Translations under genes and position numbers: made by a program
Assembly (NCBI GenBank): GCA_958349535.1
Contig: CATWDJ010000004.1
Coordinates: 62,001-126,000, forward strand
Direction: 5' to 3'
DNA length: 64,000 bases
Source: Maccoyibacter sp900556645
GTDB lineage: Bacteria; Bacillota; Clostridia; Lachnospirales; Lachnospiraceae
Part shown: positions 1 through 8,500 of the stretch, piece after piece
Numbering within the stretch: the first letter of the stretch is position 1
Layout of the letters: each line of letters starts with the position of its first letter
Notes under the pieces: generated by a model
What the model was told of the DNA's origin: nothing
The model's input: only the letters and a program-made list of their open reading frames with translations
Databases searched by the model: none

Positions 1-789
1 GGCTTTTCTCTCTTCTCCACCCAGATTTTGCGAATGGTGTTCTACTGTCTGAACATCATTCCGCTCAATGGGACCGGTAAGGGCTTCTATACACCCATTT
101 GAAAATACGGATTCTATATTGTTTTTTACCAAAGGCTCTAACATCTCATAAGCTGTCTCGGTGTCAATGCCCGTTTCCTCTAAAAGTTCCACCGCCATAG
201 CAAGCAATCCCACCAGATGGTTACTGGCAATACTGGCTGCCGCATGGTACTTTGTCTTTGCCTGTGTGGGAATGGAAACCACCTTGTTGGGCAGAATCGC
301 AAATACTTCCTGCATTTTCTCCAATGCTTTCGGATTTCCCTCCACGGTAAAAAGTGCTTTTGTTAAATTTTGATAAGCTGTGAATTTATTACTGAACGCG
401 TAAATTGGATGGATAGAACAGACCAATGCCCCTGTTCTCTCCGTATTGGAAAAAATATCACTTGATAATGAGCCACTAAAGTGGCATATAACTTTTCCTT
501 TCACATTCTTTGCCGCAATGCAATCCCATAACTCTTCTATCGCACCGTCCGAAACGGTAAGAAAAAGGGTATCGCTTACCTCAATGAGTGAATCTAAATC
601 TTGAAAATATGTTGTGTTACAGAATTCTGCCGCCTCTTTTGCTCCGCTTACGGTTCTGTTGTAGAATCCGCTGACGTTCCCACCATGCTCTGTCAGATAC
701 TTTCCCATGGTGGTTCCTACCTTGCCGGCACCTATAATTCCTATTCTTATTGCTATGCACCTCCGTTTCCTGTCTGCTGCATTTTGCAC
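1..789 (-). CDS. Rossmann-fold / DUF2520 domain protein, C-terminus outside window
   Basis: The reading frame is open to the window edge, so about 250-260 residues are visible and the C-terminus is missing. It opens with a dinucleotide-binding Rossmann motif (IGIIGAGKVG) followed by the beta-alpha pattern of NAD(P)-binding proteins, and continues into the helical DUF2520 part (HAAASIASNHLVGLLAMA). The combination is typical of the Rossmann-like/DUF2520 family related to NADP oxidoreductases; the substrate is unknown. The start is odd. The only in-frame conventional start after the last stop is GTG at 789 without a visible Shine-Dalgarno. A good CGGAGG (760-765) sits nine bases before an in-frame ATA at 748-750, exactly where the conserved domain begins. 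Family assignment is good; the start is unresolved. Confidence 0.85.
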   Translation of the reverse strand, partial: MQNAADRKRRCIAIRIGIIGAGKVGTTMGKYLTEHGGNVSGFYNRTVSGAKEAAEFCNTTYFQDLDSLIEVSDTLFLTVSDGAIEELWDCIAAKNVKGKVICHFSGSLSSDIFSNTERTGALVCSIHPIYAFSNKFTAYQNLTKALFTVEGNPKALEKMQEVFAILPNKVVSIPTQAKTKYHAAASIASNHLVGLLAMAVELLEETGIDTETAYEMLEPLVKNNIESVFSNGCIEALTGPIERNDVQTVEHHSQNLGGEERKA

Positions 790-851
790 AAACTCAGAAA
801 GGATGCATTATCAAAATGATACAGTTTCCATCCGAAATACTGTTCGTTAAT

Positions 852-880
852 ATTTTAACACACCATATTTAAATTGGCAA
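852..880 (-). promoter_or_regulatory. Sigma-A type promoter of the DUF2520 gene
   Basis: Reading the minus strand, TTGCCA (875-880) and TAAAAT (852-857) are separated by 17 bases, each matching 5 of 6 consensus bases. Transcription would begin near 845, giving a leader of 55-95 bases depending on the true start codon. Confidence 0.6.
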
Positions 881-929
881 TATATGTTTTTCTTACATAA
901 TGCCCCTGCCGTCAAAAACTGTGATGTAG

Positions 930-1260
930 CTATTCCACATACCAGGTGGAACGCTTTACATGGGCTCCGGTACTGCCATCCCGGCTCTCAATAACGTTGG
1001 CAAATCCATATACCAGCTCTGCCTGCATCTGATCCAGTTCCATCTTGGCAGGATTCTGCATATTGATATAAAGGCAGAGAATGATAATGGTAACGGCCAA
1101 ACTGGAAACCAAGGCCTCGAAACACCATCTGATACACCACGACTCCCATGCTGATAACCATATAAACGGTCAGTATATCCAGCACATAGTAAATCAACCC
1201 CACAATCAGCTGGAAATCAAACAGCCTAGCTGTAATTTGTAGTTTAACATCTAAACCACC
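930..1260 (-). pseudogene. Frameshifted, truncated remnant of a membrane HD-GYP protein
   Basis: Two overlapping minus-strand frames join into one degraded gene. The upstream frame carries a hydrophobic stretch (LIYYVLDILTVYMVISMGVV). After a shift near 1110-1125 the other frame continues with a second hydrophobic stretch (VTIIILCLYINM) and then VIESRDGSTGAHVKR. This closely resembles the opening of HD-GYP phosphodiesterase domains (ESRDGSTGEHxKR). A stop at 930 ends it directly after that motif, so the catalytic HD and GYP residues are missing. No intact start with a ribosome binding site is seen. I interpret it as the remains of a transmembrane cyclic-di-GMP or related signalling protein. 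Confidence 0.6.
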
Positions 1261-1280
1261 TCATGCTTTATCCCTGTCGT

Positions 1281-2567
1281 TTATTTCTTCGGCTCTAATC
1301 TCTCTTTTCCTCCCATGTATGGCTGTAATGCCTTTGGAATGTTTACACTTCCGTCCTCATTTAAGTTATTTTCAAGGAAAGCAATTAACATTCTCGGCGG
1401 TGCAACAACTGTATTGTTTAAGGTATGAGCAAAATATTTGCCTTTCTCACCTTTTACACGAATCTTTAATCTTCTTGCCTGAGCATCGCCTAAGTTGGAG
1501 CAGCTTCCCACCTCAAAATATTTCTTCTGTCTCGGAGACCATGCCTCTACATCACAGGATTTCACCTTCAAGTCTGCCAAATCACCGGAACAACATTCCA
1601 GTGTACGCACCGGAATATCCAGACTACGGAATAAATCCACGGTATTCTGCCATAGCTTGTCATACCACATCGGAGATTCCTCCGGTTTGCAGACTACAAT
1701 CATCTCCTGCTTCTCAAACTGGTGAATACGATATACTCCACGTTCTTCGATTCCATGAGCTCCCTTCTCTTTACGGAAGCAAGGAGAGTAACTGGTCATG
1801 GTATATGGCAGCTTCTCCTCCTCATTGATGGTATCGATGAATTTACCAATCATGGAGTGTTCACTGGTTCCGATAAGGTAAAGGTCTTCCCCTTCGATTT
1901 TATACATCATGGCATCCATCTCATCAAAGCTCATAACTCCGGTTACCACGTTGCTGCGAATCATAAACGGCGGAATACAGTAAGTAAATCCACGGTCAAT
2001 CATAAAATCTCTGGCATAGGAAATCACTGCGGAATGTAATCTTGCAATATCCCCCATCAGATAATAAAATCCGTTTCCGGCTACCTTGCCTGCCGCATCC
2101 AAATCAATTCCGTCAAACCGTTCCATAATTTCTGTATGATACGGAATCTCAAAATCAGGAACCACCGGCTCACCATATTTTTCAATCTCTACATTACAGG
2201 AATCGTCCTTGCCAATCGGCACAGACGGATCGATAATATTAGGAATCACCATCATAATCTTGGTAATCTTCTCCTGCAATTCTCGCTCTTTCTGTTCCAG
2301 TTCTGCCAGACGCTCTGCGTCCTTTCCCACCTGCTCCTTCAATGCCATGGCTTCTTCTTTTTTGCCCTGACCCATAAGAGCACCAATCTGCTTGGAAATT
2401 TTATTACGGTTAGCACGCAAATCATCCGCTTCCTGCTGTGTAGCTCTGGCCTGAGCATCCAGCTCAATGACCTCATCTACCATCGGTAGCTTGTGTTCCT
2501 GAAATTTATTTTGAATATTCTTCTTTACAATATCCGGATTCTCTCTCAAAAATTTTAAATCTAACAT
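1281..2567 (-). CDS. serS: Seryl-tRNA synthetase
   Basis: A cytosolic class II aminoacyl-tRNA synthetase that charges tRNA-Ser. The 428 residues match the usual length. An N-terminal antiparallel coiled-coil arm of about 110 residues (rich in Glu, Lys and Gln) is followed by the catalytic core. Motif 2 is seen as FRKEKGAHGIEERGVYRIHQF, with the FEKQE strand, and motif 3 as PPRMLIAFLENN. Motif 2 and 3 spellings differ from the Bacillus/E. coli enzymes (FRxEAG, GRTxxAILEN), but the catalytic arginines are present, so it is likely active. ATG at 2567 follows GGAGGAG. It stands as a single transcription unit behind its own promoter; I see no T-box in the short leader. Confidence 0.95.
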   Translation of the reverse strand: MLDLKFLRENPDIVKKNIQNKFQEHKLPMVDEVIELDAQARATQQEADDLRANRNKISKQIGALMGQGKKEEAMALKEQVGKDAERLAELEQKERELQEKITKIMMVIPNIIDPSVPIGKDDSCNVEIEKYGEPVVPDFEIPYHTEIMERFDGIDLDAAGKVAGNGFYYLMGDIARLHSAVISYARDFMIDRGFTYCIPPFMIRSNVVTGVMSFDEMDAMMYKIEGEDLYLIGTSEHSMIGKFIDTINEEEKLPYTMTSYSPCFRKEKGAHGIEERGVYRIHQFEKQEMIVVCKPEESPMWYDKLWQNTVDLFRSLDIPVRTLECCSGDLADLKVKSCDVEAWSPRQKKYFEVGSCSNLGDAQARRLKIRVKGEKGKYFAHTLNNTVVAPPRMLIAFLENNLNEDGSVNIPKALQPYMGGKERLEPKK

Positions 2568-2594
2568 AATGCTCCTCCATCCACTTCTTTTGCC

Positions 2595-2623
2595 ATTATA
2601 CGATTATTTATGGACAATTTCAA
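2595..2623 (-). promoter_or_regulatory. Promoter of serS
   Basis: On the minus strand TTGAAA (2618-2623), 17 bases, then a perfect TATAAT (2595-2600). The start codon of serS lies about 28 bases downstream of the -10 box, so the leader is too short for a T-box. Confidence 0.7.
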
Positions 2624-2648
2624 GAAATTTATAAGCTCTATGCTCTTG

Positions 2649-3902
2649 TTACTCATGCCGTAATGCTTCAATAGGATTCAGATTTGCAGCTTTGTAGGAT
2701 GGCAGCATTCCGAAGATAATTCCAATCAGCATGGAAAACAGGACTGCTCCTACTGCTGCCGGTATGCTGATTGCCACCGGCGTCTGACTTACCTTTGAAA
2801 TAACCTCCGCCAAAATAATTCCTACTACAACACCTATGAGTCCACCCAAACTGGTGAGTACTGCCGCCTCAGTCAAAAACTGTCCCAGTATCACACCTTT
2901 TCTGGCTCCGATAGCTTTCTTCAAACCGATTTCGCTGGTACGCTCTGTCACAGAAACCAACATGATATTCATAACACCGATTCCTCCTACCAAAAGAGAA
3001 ATTCCTGCAATCCAAATCAACATCATATTGGTAGACTGGCTCAACTCCTGAATCTCCTTTGCCTGCTCCAGCAAATCCTCTGCCTTATATTTGATAGTTT
3101 CATCGGATACACTGAGATAATTGTTTAAGATATCTGCCGAGCCTTTGCCTGCCGCCGTCATATCATCGGTACTTTTTACCTTTAAGAGTATGCTTTCCGG
3201 TTCGTCATACTGATAGATGATTGGCCATGTTGTTTTTGGCACATATACGGCACCGCTGGAGGATTCCGCATAAGTATAATAATCTTCCATGGAATTGATG
3301 ACCGGTTCAAACTCCTTGGACTTTGCCACAATTCCCACTACCGTATAAGGCTCCCCTTTGATTTCAATGGTTTTTCCCACTGCTTTCTCCCCTTGGAACA
3401 AAGCTTCCTCAGAGTCCCTATCCAGAATTGCCACTTTTCGTTGTCCCTGATAATCCTTGTCATCAAATCCTCTGCCCTCCTGTATCTGATAATTACAGGA
3501 GGCAAAATAATCCTGCTCAATTCCATAGAGATAGCCGCCACCCAGAGTTGTATTCTGATAATAAATGTTATCATATTCCTGTCGTTTATAGAATTTTGAA
3601 ACACGCTCTACATTCTCCAGCTCCTGCATCTCTTCTACTGCTTCCTCAGAAACCACCGGAACTCCTTCCGGTATTCCTTCATACCCCATTTCATAAGGCC
3701 AGTCACCCTGATATAATTCCACGGTTACGGTATTATCACCGGAACCGATAAGATTTTCCTTGATTTGCTCGTTCGCTCCCTTAATTGTAGAAACAATAGC
3801 AATAATTGCTGCAATTCCAATAATAATTCCCAGCATGGTCAAAAAGGAACGCATTTTGTGTGACCAGATTCCCTGAAACGACAATCGTATATTTTCTATC
3901 AT
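2649..3902 (-). CDS. MacB-like ABC transporter permease
   Basis: A 417-residue inner-membrane permease of the MacB/FtsX type. It has one membrane helix near residues 15-40, a large extracytoplasmic MacB-PCD domain (about 45-280), then three helices in the C-terminal FtsX domain (about 295-405). The sequence GVMNIMLVSVTERTSEIGLK before the second half is the typical FtsX coupling region. Last gene of a four-gene cluster on the minus strand (adaptor, ATPase, adaptor, permease) with an 11-base gap to the preceding gene. The set would export a peptide or small toxic compound in a mechanotransmission-like way; the substrate cannot be told from sequence. Confidence 0.9.
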   Translation of the reverse strand: MIENIRLSFQGIWSHKMRSFLTMLGIIIGIAAIIAIVSTIKGANEQIKENLIGSGDNTVTVELYQGDWPYEMGYEGIPEGVPVVSEEAVEEMQELENVERVSKFYKRQEYDNIYYQNTTLGGGYLYGIEQDYFASCNYQIQEGRGFDDKDYQGQRKVAILDRDSEEALFQGEKAVGKTIEIKGEPYTVVGIVAKSKEFEPVINSMEDYYTYAESSSGAVYVPKTTWPIIYQYDEPESILLKVKSTDDMTAAGKGSADILNNYLSVSDETIKYKAEDLLEQAKEIQELSQSTNMMLIWIAGISLLVGGIGVMNIMLVSVTERTSEIGLKKAIGARKGVILGQFLTEAAVLTSLGGLIGVVVGIILAEVISKVSQTPVAISIPAAVGAVLFSMLIGIIFGMLPSYKAANLNPIEALRHE

Positions 3903-3913
3903 ATTCCCGCCTC

Positions 3914-5155
3914 CTAATATTCTATCTCGTCTGTCTCTTTGACTTTTACACCCTCTTTGACACCTTTTCCGTAAGGGAACGCAATGTATTCAGAGCCATC
4001 CAGTCCCGATGTGATTTCCACTGCCTGACCATAGATGGTCTTTCCGGTTTCCACATACTGTTTCTTCAAGCGTTTGTTCTTTCCTTCAATCATCACATAG
4101 GATTTTCCGTTTTCTGTCCGAACATAGGCCTTCTCTATGCAGATTGCACTGCCGCCTTCCTGCTCTTTTGTAATAGACAGGGATACACTTTCGCCGTTTC
4201 GGAGTCCTTCACTATTGGATACCGATGCCGTATATGGGTAGTAGGACACATTAGGATTTCCCTCTCCCGTATAATAATTGTTTCCGTCGGTAGGGGTTGT
4301 GGAAATTTCCGTGATAACTGCATCATACATCTGACCGCTCTCCCATGAGCTGACCATCACTTCATCTCCCTCCTGTATTTCACCCAGTGCGAACTCACTC
4401 AAAGCTCCGGTAACATAGAGACTGTCTGCCCCCCGAATCTCCATAAAGGCAGAGCCGTCATTCAAAAGGTGCTGTGGGTCCTGTACAGAAGCCACCACAC
4501 CATTTACCGTAGAATTGACAATTCCATCTCCCGAAACCTTTTTCAGCTGTTCCAAATCCAGCTCTGCTTTTCGTTTTGTGATGTCCAAATCCCGTATTTC
4601 TTTTTCTTTTTCCGCGATTTTTCTTGCCAGTTCTTCCGCTGTATATCCTTCCTGTACCTGCGGTTGCTGCACCTCTTCCTGCTGCATTCCTTCCATATTC
4701 CCGCTTTCTTCTCCCTGAGACTCCTGCGGGGTAGTGTCTGTACTCTCCGATATAGGTGTCATTGCCCTTAATTTTTCCAATTCCCGGTTGGCAATGGTCA
4801 AGTCATTGACTGCCGTGGAAACTTCCAGTTCCTTCATCTCCACTTTGAGATTTGCGGATTCCATATCATAGCGGAGAAGGGGTGTTCCCACACTTACTGT
4901 ATCTCCTTTGGCAACATAGACCTCCGCAATTTTATCATCCTCATCCAATTTGATAACCTGAGACTGGTCATCAGTTACCGTTCCGCTGCTGGCAGACTCT
5001 TCTCCGCCCCAGCCCCAATCCAGATATGCCACCGGAAAAACTTTTACTACCGTCTTCTTATCTTTGTGCTTTCGATATCCGAAGATACCGCCGGCAATCA
5101 CCGCTGCTGCCACCACAAGAATCAGAAGGATGATTCCCGTTTTTTTCTTATTCAT
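3914..5155 (-). CDS. Efflux adaptor (HlyD/MacA-like), second of the cluster
   Basis: 413 residues with one N-terminal membrane anchor (IILLILVVAAAVIAGGIFGY). A split barrel-sandwich hybrid domain follows, interrupted by a helical hairpin (about 95-215) that contains a Gln/Glu-rich spacer (about 145-170). The C-terminal beta-barrel parts resemble MacA. In a Gram-positive cell it would sit outside the membrane and bind the MacB-like permease encoded next to it. The start overlaps the end of the ATPase gene by 8 bases, which implies coupled translation. It differs from the first adaptor of the cluster in length and sequence, so it is not a recent duplicate. Confidence 0.85.
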   Translation of the reverse strand: MNKKKTGIILLILVVAAAVIAGGIFGYRKHKDKKTVVKVFPVAYLDWGWGGEESASSGTVTDDQSQVIKLDEDDKIAEVYVAKGDTVSVGTPLLRYDMESANLKVEMKELEVSTAVNDLTIANRELEKLRAMTPISESTDTTPQESQGEESGNMEGMQQEEVQQPQVQEGYTAEELARKIAEKEKEIRDLDITKRKAELDLEQLKKVSGDGIVNSTVNGVVASVQDPQHLLNDGSAFMEIRGADSLYVTGALSEFALGEIQEGDEVMVSSWESGQMYDAVITEISTTPTDGNNYYTGEGNPNVSYYPYTASVSNSEGLRNGESVSLSITKEQEGGSAICIEKAYVRTENGKSYVMIEGKNKRLKKQYVETGKTIYGQAVEITSGLDGSEYIAFPYGKGVKEGVKVKETDEIEY

Positions 5156-5834
5156 TTCCAGCCTCCTGTTCTTCTGTCAGCTCTCCGTCAATAATATGCA
5201 CAATTCTCTTTGCCCGCTGTGCCACCTTATTGTCATGGGTAATCATAACAATGGTAACTCCTTCATCGTTTAACTGTTCAAACAACTGCATAATCTGCTC
5301 TCCCGACTTGGAATCCAAAGCACCGGTAGGTTCATCCGCCAAAAGAATCTTTGGATGATTTACCATGGCTCTGGCAATAGCAACCCTCTGCTTTTGTCCG
5401 CCGGAAAGCTGGTTCGGGCGAAAATCTGCACGATCCGCCAAACCTACTTTTTCCAAAGCCTCCATTGCCCGCTCTTTCCGCTCCTTTGGCTTTGTGCCTG
5501 TATAGCTGAGGGGAAGTGCCACATTATCTCGTGCCGTAGCCCTTGGCAATAACTGAAAATTCTGAAACACAAATCCGATTCCTGAAGAGCGGAGAGCCGC
5601 CAGCTCCCGATCCTTATACTCTAAAATATTATTTCCCGCAAATTGATAGGTTCCCGAGGTAGGCAAATCCAAACACCCGATGATGTTCATCAGAGTTGTT
5701 TTTCCCGAGCCGGAGGGACCCATAATTGCCACATATTCTCCTTCTTCTACCTGTAATGATACATCCTTTAGTACCGGAACCACCAATTTGTCCTGCTGAT
5801 AATCCTTATAGATATGCTCTAAGTTCAATAGCAT
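5148..5834 (-). CDS. ABC transporter ATP-binding protein (MacB/LolD type)
   Basis: 228 residues with all motifs of a functional ATPase: Walker A GPSGSGKTT (about 39-47), Q-loop in FVFQNFQLLP, signature LSGGQKQRVAIARA, Walker B ILLADEPTGALD and the switch histidine in MITHD. It belongs to the LolD/MacB/FtsE subfamily that energises FtsX-type permeases, and is the partner of the permease at 2649-3902. It lies between the two adaptor genes, 11 bases behind the first and overlapping the second. Confidence 0.93.
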   Translation of the reverse strand: MLLNLEHIYKDYQQDKLVVPVLKDVSLQVEEGEYVAIMGPSGSGKTTLMNIIGCLDLPTSGTYQFAGNNILEYKDRELAALRSSGIGFVFQNFQLLPRATARDNVALPLSYTGTKPKERKERAMEALEKVGLADRADFRPNQLSGGQKQRVAIARAMVNHPKILLADEPTGALDSKSGEQIMQLFEQLNDEGVTIVMITHDNKVAQRAKRIVHIIDGELTEEQEAGNE

Positions 5835-5845
5835 GGATATTCCTC

Positions 5846-7042
5846 CTACTTCTCATCCTCATCTGTCTGCAAAGTATCCTTTATGGTTTTTACGCTCTCT
5901 TTCAATGTTTCCTCCGGCCATGCCACATAATCTTCTTTAGACAGTCCCGACTTAATTTCATATTCTCCCAGAGTCTCGTCATAATCTCCCAGTTCCACTT
6001 TTCGTTTTTCCAGTTTTCCTTTTCCGTTATCTGCCCATACATAGGTGTCTTTTCCGTCTTTTACCAGATATGTTTCATACAGCCAGACGCCATCCTTTAC
6101 CACGCCTTGTCCGTAATCCATTTCCACAAATACATGCTGTCCCAGCATCAATCCCTCCGATTGCTCTAAAGTTACATAGAAAGGATATTTGGATGAACTG
6201 GTAGTCTCATCTCCCCCTGTATTTTCCATATACATGGAATTGCTGTTGGAGGACTGAGGAGCCTCTGTATCAATCTGTGCAATGATTCCCATCCAAGTCT
6301 GGTTCTCATCCACTCTGGAACGAAGAATTACCGGTGCCCCTTCCGCAATATCCATCATATTCTGTTCGTTAATCATACATTTTACACGATAATCCCCAGT
6401 TGCCAGAATCGTCATAAATGCTTCCTCAGAGTTTTGTTCATTACTCTGATTTTCATTCAATGTTTTTACTACACCTGCCATCTTACTGGTTACAACAGAA
6501 TTTTTAATAGACTCATTCAACTGGTCAATCTCTAACTGTTTGCTTTTTTTATTGTACTGTGCCTGTTTCAAATCATTCTGTACGCTCTGAATCTCCGTGG
6601 TGTAATCGAATTTTGCATCTTCACTGGCAGCCGCATCTCTTTCCGCCTGCAATGCTGCAATCTGTGCATTGCAATCTTCAATTTCATTGGTAATGCTCTC
6701 CATTTCCAGCTTCTGCTGAGCAATCTGTGCATTCAGTTCCTGGGTATCATAGGCAAAAAGCTGATCCCCTTCAGCCACCTCATCCCCTACCTTAACATAG
6801 ACTTCCTTTACCTTTTTGCTGCTGTCCAGATTGATTTTCCAGCTCTCCTGTGCTTCCACAACTCCTGCGTATCGGTTTTGGGTTCCCATTCCACTGCTGC
6901 CCAAAATGGATACCGGCTCCACATAAACTCCTTCGGAAGTTCCCCCCTCCTTTTTTCTGCCAAACACAAAGCAGAGTACCAATACCACAATAAGAACTGC
7001 CGAAATGCAAACTGCTGTTATGATTTGTTTCTTTTTTTCCAT
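5846..7042 (-). CDS. Efflux adaptor (HlyD/RND-type), first of the cluster
   Basis: 398 residues. It has an N-terminal membrane helix (AVCISAVLIVVLVLCFVFG) and then a biotinyl-lipoyl-like segment. A long coiled-coil hairpin (about 100-190; repeated MESITNEIEDC and LQAERDA heptads) and beta-barrel domains follow. First gene of the export cluster; SD AAGGAGAAGG precedes ATG. Two different adaptors sharing one ATPase and one permease is unusual, and one may connect to a further partner outside the cluster. No convincing promoter was found in the short space behind the glyA terminator, so expression may depend on read-through or on a promoter I cannot recognise. Confidence 0.85.
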   Translation of the reverse strand: MEKKKQIITAVCISAVLIVVLVLCFVFGRKKEGGTSEGVYVEPVSILGSSGMGTQNRYAGVVEAQESWKINLDSSKKVKEVYVKVGDEVAEGDQLFAYDTQELNAQIAQQKLEMESITNEIEDCNAQIAALQAERDAAASEDAKFDYTTEIQSVQNDLKQAQYNKKSKQLEIDQLNESIKNSVVTSKMAGVVKTLNENQSNEQNSEEAFMTILATGDYRVKCMINEQNMMDIAEGAPVILRSRVDENQTWMGIIAQIDTEAPQSSNSNSMYMENTGGDETTSSSKYPFYVTLEQSEGLMLGQHVFVEMDYGQGVVKDGVWLYETYLVKDGKDTYVWADNGKGKLEKRKVELGDYDETLGEYEIKSGLSKEDYVAWPEETLKESVKTIKDTLQTDEDEK

Positions 7043-7075
7043 TTCCTTCTCCTTTACTTTTATTCGTCACTTTTT

Positions 7076-7108
7076 AAAAAGAAAACGACCACAAAATATT
7101 TTGTGGTC
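7076..7108 (-). terminator. Rho-independent terminator behind glyA
   Basis: A perfect 11-bp palindrome (7087-7108; GACCACAAAAT and its complement) is followed on the minus strand by GTTTTCTTTTT. Its symmetry would also suit an operator for the downstream export cluster, but the T-tract favours termination. Confidence 0.65.
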
Positions 7109-7163
7109 ATTTTACCATATTCTTCTTAGGAAAACCTTCTTAAAATTCTTAAAAACTCTTTAA

Positions 7164-8402
7164 TTATTTTAAAGGGTATTTCTCTGTAAGTCCTTTTACT
7201 AACTGTTTTACTTCTTCCGCACCGGACTCACCATTTTTAATCATCAATGCAATAGCCTCTGCAATCACATCCATATCCTCCGTATTCATGCCACGGGAAG
7301 TTACGGATGCCGTTCCCAAACGAATACCGCTGGTTACAAACGGAGACTTCGGATCATTCGGAATCGTATTTTTATTACAGGTAATATTTACGGAATCCAA
7401 AAGCTTCTCCACTGCCTTTCCGGTCAAATCATAATTGGTCAAATCTACCAGCATTAAATGATTATCTGTTCCGCCGGATACAATCTTGATGTCACGTTTT
7501 AATAATCCATTGCAAAGAGCCTGGGCATTGTCCAAAATTCCCTGCTGATATACTTTAAAGCTTGGGTCTAAAGCTTCCTTAAGACATACTGCCTTTGCTG
7601 CCACCACATGCATCAACGGACCTCCCTGAATACCCGGGAAGATTGCTTTGTTAAAGTTAAACTTCTCGGCAGCCTCTGCATTTGCCAAAATCATGCCGCC
7701 TCTCGGTCCCCGAAGGGTTTTATGTGTGGTTGTAGTCACTACATCCGCATATGGAATAGGGCTTGGATGAAGACCTGCTGCCACCAGACCTGCAATATGT
7801 GCCATATCCACCATCAGATAAGCTCCGCAGGCATCTGCAATTTCTCTGAATTTCTTAAAGTCAATAATTCTTGCATAGGCACTTGCTCCCGCAATAATCA
7901 GCTTTGGCTTACACTCCATTGCAATTCGCATTACGTCATCATAATCAATTACGCCTTCGTCATTTACACCGTAAGGCACGATATTGAAATAGGTTCCCGA
8001 AAAATTCACAGGACTTCCGTGGGTCAGATGTCCGCCGTGATCCAGATTCATTCCCATTACCGTATCTCCCGGTTTTAACATAGCAAACTGCACTGCCATA
8101 TTTGCCTGTGCTCCCGAATGAGGCTGCACATTTGCATAATCGCATCCAAATAATTCCTTGGCACGTTCAATGGCCAGATTCTCTACCACATCTACACATT
8201 CACATCCGCCGTAATATCTCTTTGCCGGATATCCCTCTGCATATTTATTCGTCATAATACTTCCGGTTGCCGCCATAACTGCCGGACTTACCCAGTTCTC
8301 TGACGCAATCAGCTCGATATGGCTGTTCTGTCTGTCTAATTCTGCAGTAATAGCATCTGCTACCTCTCTATCTACTGCCTGTACCTCTTCCAATGAATAC
8401 AT
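7164..8402 (-). CDS. glyA: Serine hydroxymethyltransferase
   Basis: A PLP enzyme that interconverts serine and glycine with tetrahydrofolate, supplying one-carbon units. The 412 residues have the normal length. The PLP-binding lysine is in TTTTHKTLRGPRGG, the substrate region in NKYAEGYPAKRYYGG, and the cofactor-binding DMAHIAGLVA is present. ATG at 8402 follows CCAGGAGGAAG. It has its own promoter and a terminator and so forms a single-gene unit. Confidence 0.96.
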   Translation of the reverse strand: MYSLEEVQAVDREVADAITAELDRQNSHIELIASENWVSPAVMAATGSIMTNKYAEGYPAKRYYGGCECVDVVENLAIERAKELFGCDYANVQPHSGAQANMAVQFAMLKPGDTVMGMNLDHGGHLTHGSPVNFSGTYFNIVPYGVNDEGVIDYDDVMRIAMECKPKLIIAGASAYARIIDFKKFREIADACGAYLMVDMAHIAGLVAAGLHPSPIPYADVVTTTTHKTLRGPRGGMILANAEAAEKFNFNKAIFPGIQGGPLMHVVAAKAVCLKEALDPSFKVYQQGILDNAQALCNGLLKRDIKIVSGGTDNHLMLVDLTNYDLTGKAVEKLLDSVNITCNKNTIPNDPKSPFVTSGIRLGTASVTSRGMNTEDMDVIAEAIALMIKNGESGAEEVKQLVKGLTEKYPLK

Positions 8403-8464
8403 GTACTCTTCCTCCTGGTTTAATTTCTTTCCAATTACTTCTTAGCTTCCCTCAGTTATCCAAC

Positions 8465-8493
8465 ATTATAAAGTACCCCGGTATGATTTGCAA
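8465..8493 (-). promoter_or_regulatory. Promoter of glyA
   Basis: Minus strand TTGCAA (8488-8493), 17 bases, TATAAT (8465-8470). It overlaps a short inverted repeat (CGGTAT / ATACCG) that lies just behind secDF and could be a weak end of the secDF transcript. Confidence 0.55.
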
Positions 8494-8500
8494 TACCGCT

